Shown here piece after piece: positions 1 through 8,185 of a stretch of DNA of 64,000 nt (position 1 is the first letter of the stretch; each line of letters opens with the position of its first letter). The DNA lies in contig CAWGVZ010000010.1 of the NCBI GenBank assembly GCA_963826035.1, positions 1,612,001-1,676,000 on the forward strand, in the 5' to 3' direction. A program made the translations under genes and the position numbers. The notes under the pieces are model-generated. The model was not told the origin of the DNA. It searched no databases and saw nothing but the letters and a program-made list of their open reading frames with translations. This stretch comes from Actinophytocola sp963826035. GTDB lineage: Bacteria; Actinomycetota; Actinomycetes; Mycobacteriales; Pseudonocardiaceae.

Positions 1-324
1 CCAGCTGAACCCCATCCGGTCGATCGCACCCGGGCCGAAGTTCTCGGCCAGGATGTCGAACTTGCCGACCATCTCGGTGAACAGCTGCTTGCCGCGCTCC
101 GACTTCATGTTCAGCGTGATGCTGCGCTTGTTGCAGTTCAGCATCGTGAAATACAGACTGTCCACATCGGGCAGATCACGGAGCTGCTTGCGGGTGATGT
201 CGCCGCTCGGCGCCTCGATCTTGACCACGTCCGCACCGAGCCACGCGAGGATCTGCGTACACGACGGTCCGGACTGGACATGCGTCATGTCCAGAACCCG
301 AACACCCTCAAGTGCCTTACGCAT
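1..324 (-). CDS. frc: Formyl-CoA:oxalate CoA-transferase, N-terminal part
   Basis: Class III (CaiB/BaiF) CoA-transferase that moves CoA from formyl-CoA to oxalate, the entry step of oxalate catabolism in the cytoplasm. Only the first 108 residues are present; the gene runs off the left edge. It begins MRKALEGVRVLDMTHVQSG and contains LAWLGADVVKIE, TRKQLRDLPDVDSLYFTML, NCNKRSITLN and ENFGPGAIDRMGF. From memory these match E. coli Frc/YfdW closely, including the LRD..D.D.LYF block that separates Frc from general CaiB proteins. It lies 12 bases downstream of the ThDP decarboxylase gene on the same strand, so the two are almost certainly co-transcribed. The start is ATG at 324. The rest of the protein, including the second catalytic half, cannot be judged here. 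Confidence 0.9.
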   Translation of the reverse strand, partial: MRKALEGVRVLDMTHVQSGPSCTQILAWLGADVVKIEAPSGDITRKQLRDLPDVDSLYFTMLNCNKRSITLNMKSERGKQLFTEMVGKFDILAENFGPGAIDRMGFSW

Positions 325-336
325 GAAGGAGTCCCC

Positions 337-2040
337 TTACTTGTACATGGTCTGGTTCATGGTCCCCGGCGCGTAGACCTCGGGGTCGACCCAGACGTTG
401 ATCAGCGAGGGCAGGCCACTTTCCCGGGCGCGCTCGAGTGCCGGCCGGATGTCCTTGGGATCGCGGACCTCCTCGCCGTAACCACCGAGCATCCGGGCGA
501 ACTCGTCGTACCGCACGTCCCCGAGGGTGTTGCCCACCCGGCCGCGGTCGGCGCCGTACTTCTGGATCTGGCCGTAGCGGATCTGGTTCATCGACGAGTT
601 GTTGCCGACGATGCCGACGAACGGCAGGTTGAACCGGACCAGCGTCTCGAAGTCGAAGCCGGTGAGGGAGAAGGCGCCGTCACCGAACAGCGCGACGACC
701 TCCTTGTCCGGCCGGGCGTACTTGGCGGCCATCACGAACGGCACCCCGACGCCGAGCGTCCCGAGTGGACCGGGGTCCATCCAGTGACCGGGCGACTTGG
801 GCTGCACCACCTGACCGGAGAAGGTCACGATGTCGCCGCCGTCGCCGATGTAGATGGAGTCCTCCGTGAGGAACTCGTTGATCTCGTGCACCAGGCGGTA
901 CGGGTCGATCGGCGTGGAGTCCGACATCTGGCGGGGCAGCCGCTTCTCGTACGCCTGGGTCTCGATCGCGCGCAGCTCCTCGAGCCACGCCTTGCGACCG
1001 ACGGCGCCGTTGTCCTCCCGGCCCGACGTGGCCTGCGTGACCGCGGCGAGCACGGCGCCGGCGTCGCCCACGATGCCGAGGTCGATGTCGCGGTTCTTGC
1101 CGACCGTGCGGTAGTCCAGGTCGATCTGGACGACCTTCGCGTCCTGGGAGAGCCGCTTGCCGTAGCCCATCCGGAAGTCGAACGGGGTGCCGACGATGAT
1201 GATCAGGTCGGCGTTCTGGAAGGCGTAGCGGCGGGCCAGCTGCAGGTGGTGCGGGTCGCCGGGGGCAAGCGTGCCGCGGCCGGAGCCGTTCATGAAGGCC
1301 GGCACGTTCAGCGAGCGGACGAACTCGGTGGCCGCGTCGCTGCCACGGGTGGTCCACACCTGGCTGCCGAGCAGCACGCACGGCTTCTCGGCGTTGACCA
1401 CCAGGTCCGCCAGCTGCTCGATGGCCGCCGGGTCGCCGATCGACTTGGTGGAGGCGCGGTACTGGCCGGACTTGGGGATGCGGGCCTGGGACAGCGGCAC
1501 CTCCGCGTCGAGCACGTCGCGCGGGATCTCCAGGAACGACGGGCCGGGAGCGCCGTTGAAGCACTCGCGGAACGCCATGGAGACCAGGTCGGCCGCCCGT
1601 GCCGTACCGGGCACGGTGGCGGCGAACTTGGTGATCGGGGTCATCATGTCGACGTGCGGGAGGTCCTGGAGAGACCCCATCTTGTGCTGGGAGAGCGCGC
1701 CCTGGCCGCCGATGAGCAGCATCGGACTCTCCGCGCGGAACGCGTTAGCCACGCCGGTGATCGCGTCGGTCGTGCCGGGGCCCGCGGTGACCACCGCGAC
1801 GCCCGGCTTACCGGTGATGCGGGCGTAGCCGTCCGCGGCGTGCGCGGCTACCTGCTCGTGGCGTACGTCGATCACGTCGATGCCCTCGTCGACGCAGCCG
1901 TCGTAGATGTCGATGATGTGCCCGCCGCAGAGCGTGAAGATCACGTCCACACCCTCGGCCTTGAGCGCCTTGGCAACCAGATGACCCCCGGAGATCATCT
2001 CCGGGTTCTCCTGACCGTCCTCCCGGACCGTTGAAGCCAT
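337..2040 (-). CDS. oxc: ThDP-dependent oxalyl-CoA decarboxylase / 2-hydroxyacyl-CoA lyase
   Basis: Thiamine-diphosphate enzyme of the acetolactate synthase superfamily. Counting from an ATG at 2052, the ThDP-activating glutamate is in RHEQ (about E66) and the Mg/ThDP motif runs from GDGAF (about 455) to GNN (about 483). The TLCGGHIIDIYDG and DPGPLGTLGVG stretches look more like 2-hydroxyacyl-CoA lyases (human ILVBL type) than like Oxalobacter Oxc. However, the adjacent frc gene makes oxalyl-CoA decarboxylation to formyl-CoA the likeliest role; that is inference from context. Starts are ambiguous: ATG at 2052 abuts its only GAGGAG, ATG at 2040 is 12 bases from it, and ATG at 1998 has AGGAGA eight bases upstream. 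The length, about 550-570 residues, is normal for the family. Confidence 0.8.
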   Translation of the reverse strand: MASTVREDGQENPEMISGGHLVAKALKAEGVDVIFTLCGGHIIDIYDGCVDEGIDVIDVRHEQVAAHAADGYARITGKPGVAVVTAGPGTTDAITGVANAFRAESPMLLIGGQGALSQHKMGSLQDLPHVDMMTPITKFAATVPGTARAADLVSMAFRECFNGAPGPSFLEIPRDVLDAEVPLSQARIPKSGQYRASTKSIGDPAAIEQLADLVVNAEKPCVLLGSQVWTTRGSDAATEFVRSLNVPAFMNGSGRGTLAPGDPHHLQLARRYAFQNADLIIIVGTPFDFRMGYGKRLSQDAKVVQIDLDYRTVGKNRDIDLGIVGDAGAVLAAVTQATSGREDNGAVGRKAWLEELRAIETQAYEKRLPRQMSDSTPIDPYRLVHEINEFLTEDSIYIGDGGDIVTFSGQVVQPKSPGHWMDPGPLGTLGVGVPFVMAAKYARPDKEVVALFGDGAFSLTGFDFETLVRFNLPFVGIVGNNSSMNQIRYGQIQKYGADRGRVGNTLGDVRYDEFARMLGGYGEEVRDPKDIRPALERARESGLPSLINVWVDPEVYAPGTMNQTMYK

Positions 2041-2097
2041 GTGACTCGTCATCTCCTCATGTCATCCGTGTGTCTAGTTGCCCGTGTCACCGAGGCG

Positions 2098-2115
2098 CAT
2101 ACTGCATACCGTATG
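2098..2115. promoter_or_regulatory. Operator-like palindrome upstream of oxc-frc
   Basis: CATAC, eight bases, GTATG. The spacer itself contains GCATAC. It lies 46-58 bases upstream of the decarboxylase start and shares its words with a second site at 2256-2274, next to the divergent gene. A repressor or activator, perhaps of the GntR type, binding both is inference; no regulator gene is visible in the cluster. Confidence 0.45.
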
Positions 2116-2255
2116 ACTTTAGTGACGGCGAGCGCCGCGGTCTACGTTTTGTCGATCGCGCCTGTCGAACGTGATGTTTGATCCCTCTCGCGCCGGCCCT
2201 GCGCGCCTCTGACCAGCCAATCCTCTGGTTTCTCTTCTCGTTTCGCTCAACATCT

Positions 2256-2274
2256 CATACTGTATGCTGCATAC
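2256..2274. promoter_or_regulatory. Overlapping palindromes before the ketopantoate-reductase-like gene
   Basis: CATAC-T-GTATG (2256-2266) overlaps GTATGC-T-GCATAC (2262-2274); both are perfect. The words match the site at 2098-2115. The block ends three bases before the ATG at 2278, which argues that the ATG is not the translation start and that this is promoter or operator sequence. Confidence 0.5.
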
Positions 2275-2301
2275 CAAATGAACACAAGAACGGAGCTTGC
2301 G

Positions 2302-3297
2302 GTGAAAGTTGCTGTTCTTGGGGCCGGCGCCATCGGCGCCTACGTCGGTGCCGCGCTGCACCGTGCTGGAGTCGAGGTGCACCTCATCGCCAGAGGCCCC
2401 CACCTGGAGAAGATCCGCGAATCGGGCGTTCGAGTGGAGAGCCCGCGCGGCGATTTCGTCGCTCGTCCCAACGCAACCGATGACCCAACCGAGGTGGGTC
2501 CCGTCGACCACATCTTCCTCGGGCTCAAGGCCAACAGATACGCGGACGCCGGCCCGATGATCAAGCCACTGCTGCACGACGACACCACGCTCATCGCGGC
2601 CCAGAACGGCATTCCGTGGTGGTACTTCCACGGGGTGGAAGGACAGTACGAGGGTTACCGCATCGACAGCGTCGACCCGGGCGGTGCGGTCAGTGCGGCG
2701 CTGCCCGTGGACCGGGCGATCGGCTGTGTCGTCTACGCGGCCACCGAGATCGCCTCCCCCGGAGTGATCAAGCATCTCGAGGGCACCAGGTTCTCGATCG
2801 GCGAACCGACCGGGGAGATCTCCACGCGGTGCACGGAGTTCTCCGACGCGATGATCGCCGGTGGGCTGAAGTGCCCGGTGGAGGCGGATCTCCGCAAGGA
2901 CATCTGGCTCAAGCTCATGGGGAACATCGCGTTCAACCCGATCAGCGCGCTGACCCGCGCCACCATGGCCGGCATCTGCCGGCACCTGACGACCAGGGAG
3001 ATCGTCGTCCGGATGATGCGAGAGACCCTCGACGTCGCCGCCCGACTCGGCTCCCACCCGGAGATCTCGATCGAGCGCCGCATGGCCGGCGCCGAGCGGG
3101 CCGGTGAGCACAAGACCTCCACGCTGCAGGATCTCGAGAAGGGCAAACCTCTCGAACTGGACGTGATCCTGAAGGCGGTGGTGGAGCTCGCCGACCTCAC
3201 CGGCGCTGACGCACCCACTCTGCGGGTGGTCAGCGCACTGGCAGACCTACTGAACGAACAGGTCAGCTCAGCGCCCCCGGCGCTACCGAAGGCCTGA
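2302..3297 (+). CDS. Ketopantoate reductase family (PanE/ApbA) oxidoreductase
   Basis: NAD(P)-dependent 2-oxoacid reductase. The N-terminus has the Rossmann dinucleotide motif GAGAIGAYVG within its first 20 residues, followed by IFLGLKAN, a conserved PanE segment. The C-terminal helical domain has KLMGNIAFNPISALTRA and KTSTLQDLEKGKPLELD, which contain the family's catalytic Lys and its N...S substrate residues. The length of about 331 residues is typical. GTG at 2302 is chosen because GGAG sits six bases upstream; the upstream ATG at 2278 lacks a ribosome site and abuts a palindrome. Divergence from the oxalate genes suggests reduction of a small 2-oxoacid rather than, or as well as, ketopantoate; that is inference. 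Confidence 0.82.
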   Translation: MKVAVLGAGAIGAYVGAALHRAGVEVHLIARGPHLEKIRESGVRVESPRGDFVARPNATDDPTEVGPVDHIFLGLKANRYADAGPMIKPLLHDDTTLIAAQNGIPWWYFHGVEGQYEGYRIDSVDPGGAVSAALPVDRAIGCVVYAATEIASPGVIKHLEGTRFSIGEPTGEISTRCTEFSDAMIAGGLKCPVEADLRKDIWLKLMGNIAFNPISALTRATMAGICRHLTTREIVVRMMRETLDVAARLGSHPEISIERRMAGAERAGEHKTSTLQDLEKGKPLELDVILKAVVELADLTGADAPTLRVVSALADLLNEQVSSAPPALPKA

Positions 3298-3312
3298 TTT
3301 CCAGCCAATCCC

Positions 3313-3355
3313 GGCACGCGCACCCCAGGCCCCGGTCACCCGGGGTGCGCGTGCC
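3313..3355 (+). terminator. Rho-independent-type hairpin after the ketopantoate-reductase-like gene
   Basis: GGCACGCGCACCCC (3313-3326) pairs perfectly with GGGGTGCGCGTGCC (3342-3355) across a 15-base loop, 15 bases after the stop codon. There is no T-tract, as is usual in actinomycetes. Confidence 0.75.
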
Positions 3356-3451
3356 GCCCACCCAAACCCCCAACTTCGCAACCCCACACGCGAATCCCAC
3401 CACCAGCACGCATACCCCCACCACCGGCACGCACGTCCCCATCTGGGGCAC

Positions 3452-4008
3452 GCATGTTCGCGGTTCCAGCAGCGAGATCGCGGTTCCACACCCCGAGATC
3501 GCGGTTCCCACACCCGAGATCGCGGTTCCCGCGCGCGAGATCCCAGCAACCGCAGTCGAGATCCCAGTTCCCCCAACCGAGTTCGCGGTCCCGCACGCGA
3601 GAGATCCCAGTTCCGCACCCGAGATCGCAACTCCCACGCGCGGGATCCAGCTCCCGCAACCGAGATCCAGCTCCGCAACCGAGAGAGATCCCGGTTCCCA
3701 ACCGAGATCCCAGCTCTCACAACGAGATCGCACCTCTCGCACGTATCGTCAAGGTTCTCGCACGCGAGATCACGGTTCCCACACCTGAGATCCGGCATCC
3801 GCACCCGAGATCGCAGCACCCGCGGCAGAGATCCCAGTTCCTGCAACCGAGTTCGCGGCTCCCGCAGTCGAGATCCCAGCACCCGCGCGCATCCTCAAGG
3901 GTCCCGCACGTGCGATCTCGGGTTCCGCAACCCCGATCTCGACTCCCCCGGAGAGGCGGTCTCGGGTTGCCCAGGTGCGATCTCCGCAACCGGGATCTCG
4001 GGTGGCGC
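3452..4008. repeat. Degenerate 21-bp tandem array (GAGATC...GGTTCCC words)
   Basis: This noncoding stretch is built of imperfect units of about 21 bp, typified by GAGATCGCGGTTCCCACACC and GAGATCCCAGTTCC, with occasional 19-22 bp units. It lies between the 3' ends of two convergent genes. Because 21 is a multiple of three and the units lack stops, long spurious reading frames run through it on both strands; they show only heptad-like GNRDLG repeats and no domain. Two perfect copies of the same word (GACACCGAGATCGCGGTTCCC) occur in frame inside the malonyl-CoA synthetase gene at 61533-61574. Confidence 0.85.
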
Positions 4009-4023
4009 GGTGGAGGTTGGGAG

Positions 4024-6555
4024 CTAGTTCGGTCTTGTCGCCGAGTGGCGGGCCAGCTCCGTCCTGTTGGCTACTCCGAGCTTGGCGTAGGCATGGGCGA
4101 GATGCGTCTTCACCGTGCCGCGGCCGATGAACAGTTCCGCCGCGATCTCGGGATTGCTGAGCCCCCGCACCGCCAACTCGGCCACCGAACGCTCGGCCGG
4201 AGTGAGACTCGCCCAGCCCGTCACCGGTCGCGCGGCTCGACCGCGAAGGGCCCGCTCCCCCGCTTGCTCCAGCGTCAACGCCCGCCCGCGGTCCAGGCCC
4301 GTGGCGGGCAGCGCCGGCTGCCCGGCGCGGTAGCCCGTCTCCTCGCGAGCCCGGGCCGCCGAGCCCAGCAGGAGCCCCGCCCGCTCGGACGCACCGGCCA
4401 GCTCCGCCAGCGCCTCCAGGCTGTCGATGCACCCGAGGACCAGATCGTGGTCGAGTTGGATACGTAGCGCTTCACGGTGCAGGGCGGCCGCCGCCGTCGG
4501 GTCGTCCAGCTGCCGGGCCCGCTCCGCCAGTGCCACGGACTTGAGCAGCGGCATGCCGGCGAGGGTCGGGATCGCCGAAGCCTGTTCCAGCTTGCGCCGG
4601 GCACCCGGCGCGTCACCGGCCAGGCGCAGCGCGGCGGCGTGGGTGAGCAGGAGATCGGGCGTGTGCGCGTGCCGTTCCCGCTCGCACCAGGCCAGCGCCT
4701 CCGGCACGGCGCCGCGCCACAGCGCCACCTGCGCACGGGTGGCCGACCAGCCGGGCACGTACGGGGCCGGCGAGGCCTCGTCGATCACCCGCTGCAGCTC
4801 GTCCATGATCGACTCGGCCTCGTCCGGCCGGCCACGCAGCGCGACGACCCGCGCCAACCCCCAGGCCGCCGTGCCGCTCCTGGCGAAATCGTGCAACGGC
4901 GCGGCCGCCTCTCGCGCCCGGATGGCCGTCCGCTCGGCGCGCGCCAGGTCCCCGGTGTTCGTCTGGCCTACGGCGAGGGCGGTCAGACCCGTGGTGGCGA
5001 TCCCCCGGTCACCACGCCTGAGCAGCGACATCGCCGACCGCTCCAGCCACTCGAACGCGCCGGCATGGCGCTCACCCAGCTGGTCGATCAGACCCACGAG
5101 CAGGCCGCCGGCGTCCCGGCAGAAGCCGGTGGCCTCGTGATGCGTCCGCAGCGCCAGCTCGCGCGCGGCCGCCAGGTCCGAGTCGAGCAGGCCGATGGCG
5201 ACCAGCAGTTGGGCAAGCAGCGTCGTTTCGGGATCGCCGCTCAGTTCCAGCGCCCGTCCCGCGGCCTCGTACGTCTCCGCGCCCGGCGCCACCACATCGC
5301 CCACCAGGGCGAGCGACACCAGCACCCGGGCCTGCAGCGCGTCGTCGTCACCCGGGTCGAGCTCGGCCGCGCGCCGGACCAACTGCCAGCCCACCCGGTC
5401 ACCCGTCAGGTGCCACCACCACGCGGCCGCGACGCACAGCCGGCGGCCGAGGTCGATATCTCCGCCGCCGAGACACCACTCGGCCGCCGTGAGCAGGTCG
5501 GCCCGGAACTCCCGCACCCGCTCCCGCCACTGGTCCTTGTCGCCGGACAGCAGCGGTTCGAGCGCCTCCAGCTGGGACAACTGGGTCCGCGCGTGCCGGC
5601 GCCGCGCCTCGGTCTCCTCGCCGGCGTCGCGCAGCCGGGCCAGCGCGTACTCCGCCACGACAGCCAGCATGCGGTGCCGTGCCCTCGGACCGGACACGTC
5701 GCAGACCACGAGGGACTTGTCGATCAGGCCGCGCAGCGCACGAAGATCGCTCTCCACCGCGGCGACGCCGAACTGCTGGAACGGGGCGAGCCGGCGCAGC
5801 AGCACGCGCTCGTCGTCGGTGAGCAGCCGGTAGCTCCAGTCCATGGAGTCGGTGAGGGTGCGCTGCCGGAACGGGGCCGACCGGTCGCCGCCGTCCAGCG
5901 GCGGGTGACCGGAGTCCGTGCTCACCATCTCCGCGATCTCGTGCAGCGACAGGGTTCCCGCCCACGAGGCGGTCAGCTCCATGGCGAGCGGCAGCCGGTC
6001 CAGCCGGTCACAGATCCGGCGTGCGGCGGCTCGCGCGTCCGGGTCAGCGGGGTCGGCGTCGGAGCGCTCGAGGAGCAGGTCGATCGCCTCGGGCAGGACC
6101 ATCGGCGCCAGCCGCCACACCCGCTCTCCCGCGACACCCAGCGGCTCCCGGCTGGTCGCCAGGACGGTCAGCTCGGGGCACCGGCGGAGCGCGTCCGCCG
6201 CGAACCCGGCCGCGCCGGCCCGCACCTGCTCGCAGTTGTCCAGCACGATCATGGCCGGACCGCCGGCGAGCGCGGCGACCACGGCGGCCGGGTCCGACCG
6301 GGGCACGGGTACGGCGAGTGCCTCGGCCACCCGGTGGATGACCTGGTCGTCGTGAGTTTCCTCGGACAGGTCCACCCAGACGGCGGCGCCGTCGGCGACC
6401 TGCCGTGCGGCCCGGATGGCCAGCCGGGTCTTGCCGCAGCCGCCCGGCCCCGCCAGCGTGAGCAGCCGGCTGCCGGTCACCGCCTGGACGATCGACTCCA
6501 GCTCGGCCGCCCGGCCCACGAACGACGACAGGTCGGCCGGGAGGTGGATCACCAT
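4024..6555 (-). CDS. LuxR-family regulator with NTPase domain (LAL-like)
   Basis: Large ATP-binding transcriptional regulator. Near the N-terminus it has FVGRAAELE and a P-loop GPGGCGKTR (about residues 36-44 from this start), Walker B-like MIVLDNCEQV, and ATSREPLGV. These are the AfsR/NB-ARC-like ATPase hallmarks. A helical, TPR-like middle follows, then a C-terminal LuxR helix-turn-helix: LTPAERSVAELAVRGLSN, then PEIAAELFIGRGTVKTHL. There is no SARP DNA-binding domain at the N-terminus. ATG at 6555 or GTG at 6573 could be the start; neither has a strong ribosome site. The divergent neighbour is a DHFR-like reductase, with a 16-bp palindrome between them, so control of that gene is plausible. 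The ligand is unknown. Confidence 0.82.
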   Translation of the reverse strand: MVIHLPADLSSFVGRAAELESIVQAVTGSRLLTLAGPGGCGKTRLAIRAARQVADGAAVWVDLSEETHDDQVIHRVAEALAVPVPRSDPAAVVAALAGGPAMIVLDNCEQVRAGAAGFAADALRRCPELTVLATSREPLGVAGERVWRLAPMVLPEAIDLLLERSDADPADPDARAAARRICDRLDRLPLAMELTASWAGTLSLHEIAEMVSTDSGHPPLDGGDRSAPFRQRTLTDSMDWSYRLLTDDERVLLRRLAPFQQFGVAAVESDLRALRGLIDKSLVVCDVSGPRARHRMLAVVAEYALARLRDAGEETEARRRHARTQLSQLEALEPLLSGDKDQWRERVREFRADLLTAAEWCLGGGDIDLGRRLCVAAAWWWHLTGDRVGWQLVRRAAELDPGDDDALQARVLVSLALVGDVVAPGAETYEAAGRALELSGDPETTLLAQLLVAIGLLDSDLAAARELALRTHHEATGFCRDAGGLLVGLIDQLGERHAGAFEWLERSAMSLLRRGDRGIATTGLTALAVGQTNTGDLARAERTAIRAREAAAPLHDFARSGTAAWGLARVVALRGRPDEAESIMDELQRVIDEASPAPYVPGWSATRAQVALWRGAVPEALAWCERERHAHTPDLLLTHAAALRLAGDAPGARRKLEQASAIPTLAGMPLLKSVALAERARQLDDPTAAAALHREALRIQLDHDLVLGCIDSLEALAELAGASERAGLLLGSAARAREETGYRAGQPALPATGLDRGRALTLEQAGERALRGRAARPVTGWASLTPAERSVAELAVRGLSNPEIAAELFIGRGTVKTHLAHAYAKLGVANRTELARHSATRPN

Positions 6556-6588
6556 GGCTGACGAGTCTGCCACCCGAATCGCGAAACC

Positions 6589-6604
6589 TCTGCCACCTGG
6601 CAGA
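6589..6604. promoter_or_regulatory. Perfect 16-bp palindrome between LuxR and DHFR-like genes
   Basis: TCTGCCA-CC-TGGCAGA lies 16-34 bases upstream of the LuxR gene's two candidate starts and 68 bases upstream of the DHFR-like gene. Its position and symmetry suit an operator, possibly for the LuxR protein itself; that is inference. Confidence 0.45.
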
Positions 6605-6671
6605 TGTCCCGGCTCGGCGCATCAACCACTCTCGATCCCAACAGAGACAGCCAAGATCGAGAGGAACGACG

Positions 6672-7280
6672 ATGACCGAGACGAAGAACCGGACCGTGGT
6701 GGCGAGCTTCAGCGTGTCGCTGGACGGGTACGTGACCGGCCCGGGTGGCGCGGCCGACATGAGCTGGGTCGCGAAGCACGCGGTGAGCGACCACGCCAGG
6801 GAAATGATGACCCAGTTCGTCAACGGCGGCACCACAGCGCTGCTGGGCCGGGAGAACTACGAGGGGTTCCGCGGCTACTGGCCGGCGGTCGGCCGGGACG
6901 AGAACGCCGACCCGCGCGACCGGGCGTACGGGCAGTGGCTGGACCAGGTGGAGAAGGTCGTGTTCTCCACCACCCTGACCGAGACCGACTGGACCGGCGC
7001 CCGGATCGTCAGCGGCGACCCGGGCGAGGTGGTCCGGGAGCTGCGCGGCCAGGACGGCGGGGACATCATCATCCAGAACAGCCTGAGCCTGATCCAGGCA
7101 CTGTTGGCGGCGGACGAGGTGGACCGGATCGCCATGGTCCTCTGCCCGGAGCTCTCCGGCGGCGGGATCCCGTTGTTCGACAAGGGCTTCCCGTCGACCT
7201 CCTGGAGCCTGACGAACGTGACCAGCACGGACACCGGAGCCCTGGTGTTGACCTACGACCGGCTGCGCGGCGAGGCCTGA
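6672..7280 (+). CDS. Dihydrofolate reductase-like (RibD C-terminal domain) protein
   Basis: A 202-residue protein of the DHFR/RibD-C fold, predicted to be a cytoplasmic NADPH-dependent reductase. It opens with the family signature SFSVSLDGYVTGPGG. It also has ALLGRENYEGF, then EKVVFSTTL, GGDIIIQNSLSLIQALLAA and VDRIAMVLCPELSGGGIPLF, the usual order in the family. ATG at 6672 has GAGAGGAACGACG upstream. These stand-alone proteins are not the housekeeping folate enzyme and their substrates are generally unknown. The gene stands alone between the divergent LuxR ATPase gene and a convergent exporter operon, with a strong hairpin after its stop. Confidence 0.85.
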   Translation: MTETKNRTVVASFSVSLDGYVTGPGGAADMSWVAKHAVSDHAREMMTQFVNGGTTALLGRENYEGFRGYWPAVGRDENADPRDRAYGQWLDQVEKVVFSTTLTETDWTGARIVSGDPGEVVRELRGQDGGDIIIQNSLSLIQALLAADEVDRIAMVLCPELSGGGIPLFDKGFPSTSWSLTNVTSTDTGALVLTYDRLRGEA

Positions 7281-7289
7281 CACGCGCGT

Positions 7290-7323
7290 GAGCGGCGGGA
7301 CCCCTCTCGGGATCCCGCCGCTC
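7290..7323. terminator. Bidirectional hairpin between convergent genes
   Basis: GAGCGGCGGGACC (7290-7302) pairs with GATCCCGCCGCTC (7311-7323) with one mismatch and an 8-base loop. It sits between the DHFR-like gene and the converging ABC permease gene. Confidence 0.75.
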
Positions 7324-7333
7324 GACGCCCGCC

Positions 7334-8185
7334 TCACTTGCGGTTGTAGAGCCGCATGGTCAGGGTGCCGAACACCGCCACGAGCACGGCGGACGACACG
7401 AGCGTCCAGGTGATCTCCCCGCCGTCCGGCGTGCCGGCCATCAGGCTGCGGACGGCCGCCACCAGGTGGGCTATCGGGTTGACGTCCACGAAGGCCTGCA
7501 GCCAGCCCGGCATCGTCGTCGGGCTGACGAAGATGTTGGACAGGAACGTCAGGGGGAACAGCACCATCATGCTGACGCCCATCACCGACTTCTCCGTCCG
7601 CAGGAACAGACCGAACATGGTCCAGACCCAGGAGAACGCGAACGAGAACACCACCAGCAGTCCCACGCCGGCGAGCACGCTGACCACGTTGCCCTCCGGC
7701 CGGAAGCCGAGGATCAGCCCCACCGCCATGATCGTGGCCGAGGCCAGCGTGTAGCGGAGCACGTCCCCGAGAATCGCGCCGACCAGTGCGGCCGGCCGCC
7801 AGATCGGCAGGGTGCGGAAGCGGTCGAAGACGCCCTTCTGGATGTCGCTCATGACCCCGACCCCGGTGTACATCGTGATCATCACGACGCTCATCACGAG
7901 GATGCCCGGCAGGAGGTACTGCAGGTAGTCACCTCCGGTCGAGGCGCCGAGCGCGCCGCCGAACAGATAGTTGAACATCAACGTCATCATGATCGGGAAC
8001 ATGGTGACGTCGAACAGCTGCTCGGGCACGTGCTTGATCTTGAGCATGGCGCGCCACCCGAAGGTGACCGACGCCGACAGCGCACCGGGTGGATTCGGCT
8101 GCTCGCCCGAGGCGAGCACGGCATGCAGACTGTCCGCGGCGGGCGTGTAGTTGCTGGTGGGGGCTTCGGTAGTAGCGGTACTCAT
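7334..8185 (-). CDS. ABC-2 type exporter permease (DrrB-like)
   Basis: A 283-residue integral membrane protein with about six hydrophobic segments. It starts with a hydrophilic Thr/Ala-rich tail, then VTFGWRAMLKIKHVPEQLFDVTMFPIM, a pattern common in DrrB-type permeases. GGDYLQYLLPGILVM, FDRFRTLPIW and WLQAFVDVNPIAHLVAAVRSLM (spread over the protein) are ABC-2 membrane family features. Its ATG overlaps the stop of the upstream ATPase gene (ATGA), so the two are translationally coupled. It probably exports a hydrophobic compound or drug with the ATPase; the substrate cannot be told. The gene ends next to the hairpin at 7290-7323. Confidence 0.88.
   Translation of the reverse strand: MSTATTEAPTSNYTPAADSLHAVLASGEQPNPPGALSASVTFGWRAMLKIKHVPEQLFDVTMFPIMMTLMFNYLFGGALGASTGGDYLQYLLPGILVMSVVMITMYTGVGVMSDIQKGVFDRFRTLPIWRPAALVGAILGDVLRYTLASATIMAVGLILGFRPEGNVVSVLAGVGLLVVFSFAFSWVWTMFGLFLRTEKSVMGVSMMVLFPLTFLSNIFVSPTTMPGWLQAFVDVNPIAHLVAAVRSLMAGTPDGGEITWTLVSSAVLVAVFGTLTMRLYNRK

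Noticed and set aside
280..2034. A 584-codon open frame on the plus strand opposite the oxc gene
   Set aside because: It is the complement of a clear ThDP enzyme gene; its translation is Arg/Val/Asp-rich with no domain, as expected for antisense frames in high-GC DNA.
3263..4467. Several long frames through the 21-bp array on both strands
   Set aside because: They consist of repeated heptads from the tandem units, occur in several frames at once and have no ribosome sites or domains.
6672..7280. Housekeeping dihydrofolate reductase (folA)
   Set aside because: It has the RibD C-terminal type sequence (SVSLDGYVTGPGG) and lacks the classical DHFR motifs; no thymidylate synthase neighbour.
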